Notes under the pieces: model-generated
What the model saw: the letters and a program-made list of their open reading frames with translations, nothing else
The model's database searches: none
Told to the model about the DNA's origin: nothing
In this document: piece by piece, positions 42,391 to 51,500 of the stretch
Layout: the number at the start of each line of letters is the position of its first letter
Numbering within the stretch: position 1 is the stretch's first letter
Assembly: GCA_021162845.1 (NCBI GenBank)
Contig: JAGGXX010000021.1
Location: forward strand, 1 to 61,623
Length of the DNA stretch: 61,623 nt
Source: Thermoprotei archaeon
Lineage (GTDB): Archaea; Thermoproteota; Thermoprotei; QMSL01; B3-G16
Reading direction: 5' to 3'
Translations under genes and position numbers: made by a program

Positions 42391-43791
42391 ATGTCAAAAG
42401 TTAAAATAGGTTTTGCTCCTCTTCATAGGGATTTCTTCGATGAATCATGGGCCATGGAGATAAGGAAGCGTACTCTAAGGGCCCTCTCGGAGATAGAGGG
42501 AATAGAAGTAATTGTCCCGAATGAGGACCTGACAAAAGGTGGTCTAGTTAGAAATGACGATGATGCAGAGAAAGTTATACGTCTCTTTAAGGACGAAGAC
42601 ATCGCAGGGGTATTGCTCGGTACTATGACCTTTGGGGACGAGGTAGCCGCCTTGAAAATAGCTGAAGCCTTCCGCGGAATGCCCATCATGTTATTCGGCA
42701 CCAAGGAGCCTCCTTTCACCCCTGACGGGAACAGGAGATCCGACTCCTTCTGTGGAACGCTATCCATATCATCAGGTCTTCATAGGAGGAACATACCCTT
42801 TACGTTCGCGGGCATAATCTTCCCCGAGGAAAGCGCATTCCTACGTGCGGTGGAGGACTTCGCGAGGACGTGTTCCATACTTAAAGGCTTCCTCGGTGCC
42901 AGAATAGGCCTCGTAGGTCCCAGGCCAGAGAGGTTTGAGACCTGCGTCTTTAATGAAGTGGCGATGATAAATCACTTCGGGCAGGAAGTTATACACGTCT
43001 CACTAGGACAGCTCTTTGAGGTCATGGACTCCATTAAAGATGATGATGCTCAATTGAAGGCGATAATAAACGAAATGCGAGCACAAGCCGACACCTCAGA
43101 GGTAAGCGATAAGGCCGTTTTGAATATGGCCAGGCTGGAACTAGCGCTAAGGCGTATAATTGAGGAGAAGAAGCTACAAGCGTTAGCCCTTAGGTGCTGG
43201 CTGGAGATAGAGGAGGTCTACGGTATTTCACCATGTTACGTACTCGGTAGGCTTACCGACAGCGGTATAATGGTAGCGTGCGAATCTGATGTTTACGGCG
43301 CATTGACCATGTTGATACAATACCTAGCCTCTCTGAGATCTACTCCGCCCCACTTCATAGATTGGACCATTCAACATCAGGAAAAAGAGGATGTATTCCT
43401 AGCGTGGCATTGTGGTAACGCGCCTCCTTCTCTTGTCAGGAAGGAGGCTAAGGTCAAACTCAGACCCCACAGCATATTGAGTAGGGTTCTAGATCCCGAG
43501 AGAACGCAAGGTACAGGCGAATTCCAGCTTAGACCAGGTCCAGTTACTATATGTCGCCTCATAGAGCATGAGGGTAAATTCAAAATCCTCATTACCAAGG
43601 GCGAGATAGTGGAAAGCCACCAGAGCCTACGCGGTTCCTGGAGCTGGGTGAGGGTAGAGGATTTAGACAAACTATATAGAACACTCGTTGAGGAAGGCTT
43701 TACGCATCACGCCAGCATGATACATGGAGACTACGTGAAACCGATAGCCGATGCCTGCAAATTCCTAGGCATAGAAACCGTAATAGTCTAA
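42391..43791 (+). CDS. L-fucose/L-arabinose isomerase-like protein (COG2407)
   Basis: A 466-residue protein of the FucI-like group: MSKVKIGFAPLHRDFFDESW start, DIAGVLLGTMTFGDE, MLFGTKEPPFTPDGN, FCGTLSISSGLHRRNIP, CWLEIEEVYGISPCYVLGRL with the metal-binding Glu, MVACESDVYGALTM with Glu and Asp, and WHCGNAPPSL near the C-terminus. The pattern fits sugar isomerases acting on fucose, arabinose or related deoxysugars. ATG 42391 is chosen over TTG 42376. It is monocistronic. A GH53-like hydrolase and an SDR lie 13-15 kb downstream and may belong to the same sugar metabolism. Confidence 0.82.
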   Translation: MSKVKIGFAPLHRDFFDESWAMEIRKRTLRALSEIEGIEVIVPNEDLTKGGLVRNDDDAEKVIRLFKDEDIAGVLLGTMTFGDEVAALKIAEAFRGMPIMLFGTKEPPFTPDGNRRSDSFCGTLSISSGLHRRNIPFTFAGIIFPEESAFLRAVEDFARTCSILKGFLGARIGLVGPRPERFETCVFNEVAMINHFGQEVIHVSLGQLFEVMDSIKDDDAQLKAIINEMRAQADTSEVSDKAVLNMARLELALRRIIEEKKLQALALRCWLEIEEVYGISPCYVLGRLTDSGIMVACESDVYGALTMLIQYLASLRSTPPHFIDWTIQHQEKEDVFLAWHCGNAPPSLVRKEAKVKLRPHSILSRVLDPERTQGTGEFQLRPGPVTICRLIEHEGKFKILITKGEIVESHQSLRGSWSWVRVEDLDKLYRTLVEEGFTHHASMIHGDYVKPIADACKFLGIETVIV

Positions 43792-44120
43792 CGGAACCAT
43801 TCATCATCGTCCCCGTTCAGTATAAGCAATCCCCAACAGATATGGTAATGAATTTGAAAAGAGATCACTAAATGCATCGAAAATACAATGATTTGATAAT
43901 ATTTAATATATGTTATGAATAAATGAGAATAATCTCTTTTTGTGAAGATAAAACTTATTTTCATATGCATTAATATTATTTCCTGTATAGATAAAGTTTA
44001 ATCATACTAGACCACATTAAAGTGAAATACCATAATTGATCACCATAAAACGATAAACTTATTAATACTGATTATAGGATATTATTTAAGAGGTTGTCTT
44101 TTTGGAGGTATGGTATAGGA
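43792..44120. other. AT-rich regulatory region
   Basis: There is no gene in these 329 bases, which are far more AT-rich than the surrounding genes. They include TGAGAATAATCTCTTTTTG (about 43923-43941), a weak GAGA/TCTC hairpin with a T run that may end the isomerase transcript, and a TATA-like ATTATTTAAG (44081-44090) for the ArsR gene. Confidence 0.5.
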
Positions 44121-44438
44121 ATGCCAATAGAATTTAAGGAAGGTGTTGTTACCGTCACCGGTGAGGACATCATGAAGGTTGCCTCAGCGCTTAGGACGCA
44201 GCTGAGGCTAAGGATATTGCACTTGGTGAACTCGGAGGGCAAGATAGACATGGATCAATTAGCCAAAAAACTCGGTAAGAGCAAGGCCAACATCAGCAAT
44301 CACGTACAGAAACTGGAAGAGGCTAGGCTAGTCAAGGTCGAATATGCGCCTGGTAAGAGAGGTATTCGTAAGTACTGCTTAAGCAATGTACGGGAAGTGA
44401 GAATAATCTTACCGAAGGGAGTGAACGAGTGGTTCTAG
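44121..44438 (+). CDS. ArsR-family winged-helix regulator
   Basis: A 105-residue regulator: SALRTQLRLRILHLVNSEGK, MDQLAKKLGKSKANISNHVQ as the recognition helix and VKVEYAPGKRGIRKYCL as the wing. No metal-binding cysteine pair is seen. ATG 44121 follows GGAGGTATGG; the earlier TTG 44094 would include that ribosome site in the coding part. It lies 117 bases before the ABC exporter gene and may control it. Confidence 0.82.
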   Translation: MPIEFKEGVVTVTGEDIMKVASALRTQLRLRILHLVNSEGKIDMDQLAKKLGKSKANISNHVQKLEEARLVKVEYAPGKRGIRKYCLSNVREVRIILPKGVNEWF

Positions 44439-44555
44439 GGATCGATTCAATCGCTAAGGCTCAAGATCTCCATGTCACATGAGCTTAGTTCAACTCAAAC
44501 TAGCGCAGAAACGCTTATAAGTAGGTCCTCCTCCCCTTAAGGAGCAAAAACCACA

Positions 44556-46298
44556 ATGGAATTGATCAACGTGAGGATGATAATTCGATTCATTAAAAGA
44601 TACATCTGGCCTTCATCAGGCAGAGCTTTAATCGCCATAGCCGTTTTATGGGTGTTTCAATCCCTTCTGGTATCCTATCAGGGCATGCTCTTCCAGCGCA
44701 TGATAGACAGCGTCACTTCTGGTAAATCGTCTAGCTTGCTCTTATATGCCGTGCTCCTCCTCGCTATGGCCATTACCGTAATAGCAGTAGGCTACATATC
44801 GAACCTCCTCTTATGGAAGAGGGCTTACCACACGGTGGCTGAGCTACGTTCCGTCATGATGGATAAGCTAGTGCTATCTGGGACTAGAAATGGCATTCAA
44901 CCGGGTTCTATCATATCTAGGCTATTCTCAGATCTTGAATTCTCGGTTTACAACACGATGTCGATAATCCCCTCCATAATACTGCACCTCTCCAGGATAA
45001 CAGCTAACGTACTGGTCATGTTATCCCTAAGCGCAGTGCTTACTGTAGTGGCCCTGCTCTTCTTGCCCTTAAACGTCATTGCTTACGTCTGGTACAGGAG
45101 CAAGGTCCCTTCGGCTAGAAGCCATGAGAGGAAACTGTATGGCGATATGACTGAGGGTATGCGTAGCACCATCGAGAGCATGCAGGTCATACGTGAATTT
45201 CATGTAGAGGATCATTATCGTTCCTACTTCCGAGATATCGTGGGAAGATGGCGTGAGGCCGTGATACGCATATTAAGGTATGAGCGATCCTACTGGGCGT
45301 TGAATAACTTCGTAGCCTCCGTGGGCCCTATAGTGCTCCTGATATCTGGCTCATATATGGCCTATCGAGGCATGACCACGATCGGTACGGTCATCGCTAT
45401 TGTAATGCTATCATCTCCGTTATATTGGGCCATGATATGGTTCCTATGGCAATTTAGCATGTCCAGTCAACTCCCTCCAGTCCTCTCGAGATTAGAGGAC
45501 GTCCTTCTCGCCTCAGCTACGCTAAGGCGATGTGATTCGGCCTCTGAGGTAAGCGAGATAGAGCTCAAGGACGTCTCATACGTACTTCACGAGAAGGTGA
45601 TCTTAGACTCCATCAGCGTGAAAATGAAGAGGAGAGAGCGCATAGCAATAATAGGGGGAACGGAGTCCGGGAAGTCCACTTTAGCTAGGATCATAGCCGG
45701 AGTGATAAGCCCTTCTTCTGGGACCATCCTAATGAACGGCCTAGCCGTTAATGAAGTGACGGAAGCATTAAGGAGCAAGGTCCTCCTAATATCCGAAGGC
45801 GATTCTATAATCCCCGGTTCACTATCAGATAATGTGACTCTGAAGAGGGATGTACCTGAGGAAAAAGTATTACGGGTTCTAAGAGTGGTCGAATTTGATC
45901 CTAACAAGTATGCTGAAGGCCTAGATACCATCATAGACGTGGATAAACAATACTTACCTGAACCCGATAAACGCAAGATAGTCCTCGCTAGAGCCCTGCT
46001 CTCTAGACCTGAAGTGCTAATCTTGGACGGCGTCCTCAGCTCATTTGACGCTGAAACGGAGGCCAGGATATTAGATAAGATATCAGGATACCTAAGGGAC
46101 TCACTCATAATAGCGATAGAGGTAAGGCCGCTCTCGCTTTCAAGGGTGGATACGATCTTAGTACTCCATTTGGGCAAGATAATCGTAAAAGGTAGCGTCC
46201 ATGAGTTAGTCCTTAATGAGAGGTTCAGAGAACTCTTTGAGAAGCTCTTCGGCATAAGCCCTCAGGCCTGTCCTAATTTAATGGCCAAAAGCACATAG
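44556..46298 (+). CDS. ABC exporter half-transporter with degenerate ATPase site
   Basis: A 580-residue protein: six membrane helices (residues about 20-300) with a type-1 exporter fold, then an ATPase domain. Walker A is intact (GGTESGKST, near 366-374). The other motifs have changed: the Q-loop Gln is Glu414 (LISEGDSIIPGS), the LSGGQ signature is LPEPD (467-471), the catalytic Glu after Walker B is Gly492 (LILDGVLSSFD), and the switch His is Val523. It may act as the weak half of a heterodimer, but no partner gene is nearby. It follows an ArsR regulator. Confidence 0.85.
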   Translation: MELINVRMIIRFIKRYIWPSSGRALIAIAVLWVFQSLLVSYQGMLFQRMIDSVTSGKSSSLLLYAVLLLAMAITVIAVGYISNLLLWKRAYHTVAELRSVMMDKLVLSGTRNGIQPGSIISRLFSDLEFSVYNTMSIIPSIILHLSRITANVLVMLSLSAVLTVVALLFLPLNVIAYVWYRSKVPSARSHERKLYGDMTEGMRSTIESMQVIREFHVEDHYRSYFRDIVGRWREAVIRILRYERSYWALNNFVASVGPIVLLISGSYMAYRGMTTIGTVIAIVMLSSPLYWAMIWFLWQFSMSSQLPPVLSRLEDVLLASATLRRCDSASEVSEIELKDVSYVLHEKVILDSISVKMKRRERIAIIGGTESGKSTLARIIAGVISPSSGTILMNGLAVNEVTEALRSKVLLISEGDSIIPGSLSDNVTLKRDVPEEKVLRVLRVVEFDPNKYAEGLDTIIDVDKQYLPEPDKRKIVLARALLSRPEVLILDGVLSSFDAETEARILDKISGYLRDSLIIAIEVRPLSLSRVDTILVLHLGKIIVKGSVHELVLNERFRELFEKLFGISPQACPNLMAKST

Positions 46299-46493
46299 GT
46301 AATATAAATTCGCAGAAGGTGTTCGGGTGCTAGTAATTAGCTCTAAAAGGATGTGAAAAGATAAGAAATAGCATCATATGAAATGATACATCGCCACGCT
46401 TTCACCATTCTGATCTAGGATAAGTCTTAAATGAGTTATAGCCCCTTTATTCCCCCAGATCAAGTGAAATGCGTGGCGTCTTGGTGAGGGATA

Positions 46494-48404
46494 ATGGGTG
46501 AGAGAGATGAGTTTAGGACTGGCATAACATGGCGTTCCATACTCGCTCTAGTCCTCGCGGGAATCATCTTCATACCCATCTCAAATTACCTATACCTGGT
46601 CCTAGGGAGCGGCATGGGTGGTACGTCGACCTTCTTCATCACAATGCTCTTCGTCGAGCTGACCAGCCTCTCTTACGCGCCGCTAACTCCTCAAGAGACC
46701 CTAATGGTTTATTACGGTACTGGGATAGGAGGCTACACGAGCCCTTACTATCTGGTCGTCTACAGATCTTACTTCGTCAGGTCGCCCTTTGCCTGGTCCG
46801 CGCATATCGAGGGGAAGCCACTAGCCATGTGGGTTCCCTCCTGGCTCACGCCGCCATATTACTCCAAGGCCCACGCCCTCCGCACGCTATTCACTCCTGA
46901 ATTTCTATTACCCGTAGGTATCTACACCGTTCGCCTGGTCCTCTCCCTGATAGCTCAGTTAGCTATAGCTATGTTAATGGCTAGGATATACGTGGAGTTC
47001 GAGAAGTACCGCTTCCCCTTCGCTCAGGTTGACGTGTCGATGGTTAAGTTCCTAAGTGAACGCGACCCTTCCATGGTGAAGGTCATATTGATATCGATGG
47101 TCGCTGGCGTAGCATACGCCATAGTGGCATACGCCTCGCCGATACTCACCGGGGTCAGGATAATACCGCTGCCCTTCTACGATATGACATGGCTCGTTCA
47201 GGACTACCTACCAGGAGCAGCATTGGGCCTCTCAACGGTTCTGAGCGCATACGTAGGTCCCTTCATCATCCCGTTCAACACGGCGATCTGGATCTTCATA
47301 GCGTCATCCATAGTGTGGATATTCCTTAACTCGTTATTCATCACGACGTTCCCTAACTTCTTCCCCGAATGGGTGCAGGAATATCACAAGGGCATGGGTT
47401 TAATAGCCATACAGAACAGATCCTTCATCAGAGTATGGTTCGTCCCCCAGGTAGGCTTCGGTCTCGCCTTAGCCCTATACATGATCTACAGGGCCCGACG
47501 TGGCATTGTATCCATCTTCCGCGCTTTGAGGATAACAGAGAAAGGCGAGCTACTGGACTTCCCGTCCAACTGGGTCTTGATCATAGCTTACTTAGCCTCC
47601 ACGGGCGTAGCGGTCTTGATACATCACATGCTGATCCCAGACCTGCCCATATGGGTTCCAGCATTCGCTGGAATAGCCTATAGCTTCCTCCTAGCGATAG
47701 CCTATACGGCCATACTTGGTGAAGTGGGCTTCCTTCCAGCAGCTCCTCCATTCGTATGGCAAACGCTGGTATACCTTACCCCATACAAGGGATATGCCGG
47801 CTTCGTCTTCGAGCCCACCGAGTATACGTCAGTCGGTTTAGCAGCTCCTGGCTTCGCCCAGCAGACCAAGGTGGCCTTGACGTTAAAGGCCAAGCCATCC
47901 GATCTGGTTAAGCTAATATTGATAGCATCCCCCCTAGCGTGGTTCATGGGCCTGATATCATTGGAGATCTTCTGGCGCATAGCACCTATACCGTCTGCCG
48001 TTTACCCCAATACCGTCTACGGTATGCCCCTTTCAGCTCAGATAGATGTCGTTACTGCAGGGAGGCAGCTAAGGGTTACGCCGGAATATCTGTTCTACCC
48101 TACACTCGGCGTATTAGCCATATTATTCGCCGGTGATCTATTACTAAAGGTGGTAAAGATTCCGATATTCTCGCCGATAGGCTTCGTCATGGGGCTGTAC
48201 ACGCAGCCAGCTGGCGCCATAGCGATGTTAATAGGCTCAGCGCTAGGGACCTTCGTCATGCCGAGGCTCGTAGGAGGCAGAGAGGTCTGGGATAGGATAC
48301 GGGGCTACGTGATAGCGGGTGAGATGATCGGTGAGGGCATGGTGCTTACGCTACTACTGGCGGTAAGCATGATGGCTAAATCAGCATGGTTATGGCCCTG
48401 GTGA
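46494..48404 (+). CDS. OPT-like multispanning membrane protein (paralog 1)
   Basis: A 636-residue integral membrane protein with about 14 hydrophobic helices. It resembles the oligopeptide-transporter (OPT) superfamily branch annotated as DUF6784/DUF6785, present in Thermoproteota and Planctomycetes: GITWRSILALVLAGIIFIPI start, AHALRTLFTPEFLLPVG, an MGLIAIQNRSFIRVWF segment, and an internal glycine-rich end (GFVMGLYTQPAGAIAMLIGS). It is 106 bases upstream of the giant M28-FtsX gene and is the same type as the gene at 54375. The substrate is unknown; peptides or metal chelates are typical for OPT. Confidence 0.75.
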   Translation: MGERDEFRTGITWRSILALVLAGIIFIPISNYLYLVLGSGMGGTSTFFITMLFVELTSLSYAPLTPQETLMVYYGTGIGGYTSPYYLVVYRSYFVRSPFAWSAHIEGKPLAMWVPSWLTPPYYSKAHALRTLFTPEFLLPVGIYTVRLVLSLIAQLAIAMLMARIYVEFEKYRFPFAQVDVSMVKFLSERDPSMVKVILISMVAGVAYAIVAYASPILTGVRIIPLPFYDMTWLVQDYLPGAALGLSTVLSAYVGPFIIPFNTAIWIFIASSIVWIFLNSLFITTFPNFFPEWVQEYHKGMGLIAIQNRSFIRVWFVPQVGFGLALALYMIYRARRGIVSIFRALRITEKGELLDFPSNWVLIIAYLASTGVAVLIHHMLIPDLPIWVPAFAGIAYSFLLAIAYTAILGEVGFLPAAPPFVWQTLVYLTPYKGYAGFVFEPTEYTSVGLAAPGFAQQTKVALTLKAKPSDLVKLILIASPLAWFMGLISLEIFWRIAPIPSAVYPNTVYGMPLSAQIDVVTAGRQLRVTPEYLFYPTLGVLAILFAGDLLLKVVKIPIFSPIGFVMGLYTQPAGAIAMLIGSALGTFVMPRLVGGREVWDRIRGYVIAGEMIGEGMVLTLLLAVSMMAKSAWLWPW

Positions 48405-48510
48405 TGCCTATCGAGAAGCTTTATGTTCCCTCCTGTATTCACGTCGGGGAAGTCTTTATAATCCTATCATATGGTATAATCCCTAGAAAGATCATCCTTG
48501 GTGAGTGCTT

Positions 48511-51500
48511 ATGATCGTTGATAAGATCAAGATGAAAATGAAGAATGTCGCTCCGTTATTGCTATTCCTGATAATATGCTCGATAATCTCGGCTAGCTTC
48601 ATCGCGCAGTCGGTCTCCTCATTTAATCAGGAGGGTGCTACTCTGGAAGACGAAGTCAACAACGCTATAAAGGGGCTGGACTACGATAACATAAAGGTCC
48701 ACGTAAAAGCCCTTTCCGCTTTGGCCACGAGGGTACCTGGCTATCCAGACTACTACAAAGCCGTGGTTTACATATCTAGCACCTTACGTGGCTATGGCCT
48801 TCGACCCGTAGTTCAGAACTACTCCGCGGTAATGCCCATCGATGAGGGCTCGTACATAAAGGTCATAAGCCCTAGACCCATGAAGATCAAAGCCTACGCG
48901 CTATGGCCGAATGACGTGCAGACGTGCATGACGCCGCCTGAGGGGATAAGGGGAAAGCTGGTCTATGTTGGAAGGGGCGACCTAAGGGAGCTAAGGGGGG
49001 TGGATCTCTTCGGCTCCATAGCCCTAATGGACTTTAATAGCATGGATAACTGGGTCAAGCTAGCTGAGCTAGGGGTTAAGGCTTTCGTCTTCATGGAACC
49101 GCCCGCTACGGATTCCGTGGAATCATTCCTCAAGTCGATCCCCGTACCGGCTTATATACCCCGCTTGTACGTAAAGGCAGAGGACGCTAGGGTGCTAAAG
49201 GAGCTAGCCGATGAAAACGCGGTAGTCGAGCTTCACGTGAACATGAGATGGAAGGAAATACAGGCCAGCAACATCATAGTGTCGATAAACGGTACTGAGC
49301 ATCCGGACGAAGTGATAGTGGTATCCGCGCATTACGATAGCTGGAGCATTGTACCCGGCATAGCACCAGGAGCTGAGGATGCAGTAAGCGTATCCCTGCT
49401 GATGGAATTGGCCCGTTACTTCGCCGAACATAGGCCCTCGAGGAGCTTATGGCTAGTGGCCCTCTCAGGCTATTACCAGTTCCTCACAGGGCCTGCTGAA
49501 TGGGTGGAGATGAACTACTTCAGCGACGAAGTTCAGAGCGGGAAGGTCAAAATACTATTACACCTGGACGTAGACCTATCCTCCGAGGATACAGGTATAG
49601 ACCTGCTGTACACCTCGTGGCCCCTATGGCTCGGGGCCGATGCCCAATCCGGGAGCAGGTACAACTGGATAAGCCAGAGGATCAACTATTACGCATCGAT
49701 AGCGCTGGGTTCTACCGGTCAGATCGTAAGCGAGCGGTTCGTAAACCCGACCTTCCTTATAGATCAGAGATGGGGACGACAGCCATACATGCGCGACTAT
49801 GGTGGTTCATGGGCAGAATGGCTTTACATCCCTACAGTTCAGGTTTCATTCCAGACCGGAATCCTCGGTATAACTCTACGCACTCAGTGGGCGCGCAGGT
49901 TAAACTGGTTCACGCCCCTAAACGACTATGAGTTCATAAACTGGAGCAACATCAAGGAGCAGGCCAAGTTAGTGACCGCGATAATCGCAGGATTTGCCTA
50001 TGAGAGCGACTGGAAGACCGAGATAAGGACGCCTACTCGCTTCTCATTAGCCCTCCAATATGGAGCCATGCCCTTCGGATACGTAACACTCGAGGGCAAG
50101 GTGATGGAGTTCAACATCTCAAAGGGCTGGTACGCTCCTGTTCCTAACGCCTTAGTTAGGATATGGTGGGGAGGTACTGAGTCTAGGTACCTTGGCTGGC
50201 AATTCCTCTGCAGGTATACCTTCGCGGATGAGAATGGGCGTTTTACATTCCACGGCCTTCATCCCTACAGGCAGGCATGGCTTGATGCATGGAAGTTCAA
50301 TGAAACGACCGGGAGGATAATATACACCGTGGACTCGGGCATGTATGGAACAGCCCAGCAGATGGCTGGAGGAATTAGGGCCGATATACTCCCGGTCACG
50401 CATCCCGCCAGCATATTGTTACCCGTATTCAGATGTGAGGAGGTAACAGTCTTCGGGTTAATCGACATTCGACTGTTGAGACATCAACAAGTGCCTTACG
50501 CGGCACCAGCATATTCCTTCATGGTGTATGATTACGATACGAAATCTGAGCCGATATTCTATAGGACATGGCTTGCCCGCTCGTTTGGTGTAGGTATGGC
50601 CTTCGTGAAGAAGGGCAAACGGATCACCTTAACGTTTAATCCTAATATAGGCGAGTTACGCAGGCCCATATTCGTACTGACTAATTCAACGGAGGATAAC
50701 CCTGAGGGTTATGGCTTCTTAGTCAAAGGACCCCTGACCATATACAGGACGACGTATAGAGCCGCAAAGGATCTCTACTATATATGCAAGGGTCGCTACT
50801 CAACCCTGAGGAACTATTACATAATAAATCCCAGCGTGGATGAGCTGCTGAAGGAAGCTAAGCGATATCTAGATCTCGCGGAGGCCTGCTTCGCTAATAA
50901 GACATGGGATCTGGCCTATGCATATTCACTCGTCGCGATGAGCCTCTCTGAAGTTAATTACTACTCAGGAGTCATGCCTCTTTACGATGAAGCTTCCGTG
51001 TTCCTCCTGTTCTACGCGTTAACCGCTATAATGTTCGCGGTCTTCTTTGAGAGGCTTGTCCTACATCAAATAGGTGCCAAGAGGGTTCTGGGCATAGGCA
51101 TCATGCTATTCGCGACATTCGCGGTCTTAGGCTGGCTCACGCCGCTCTTTGCGGTCCTTCAGAGCTCATTAGTGGCCATAATGGGCGTAGGCCTATTCAT
51201 ACTCGGCATGTTCATAGTCACCGTACTCTCCTCGGAAGTGCGTGAGGTCATCGAGCGTGGCGCGGAGTTAAGGCTCGGTAGGCATATCGTGCGGACGGAA
51301 AAGGTAGCAGCCATGATGCACGCCCTCGGCACCGCCGTCGATAATATGAGGAGAAGGCCGTTATCGACCGTGTTAACACTCCTGACGATCATAGTCTTCG
51401 TAGCCGCTCAGACGGCCTTTACCTCCGCTTCATATAAAATAACGTTATCATACTCGCCTGTCTCTCAGTGCAATTTACCATATAACGGGCTTGAAATACG

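Noticed and set aside
46529-47683. Alternative forward frames inside the OPT-like gene (also inside the M28-FtsX and second OPT-like genes)
   Set aside because: They lie wholly within well-supported membrane-protein frames, are rich in Arg/His/Ser and have no motifs; they are frame shadows.
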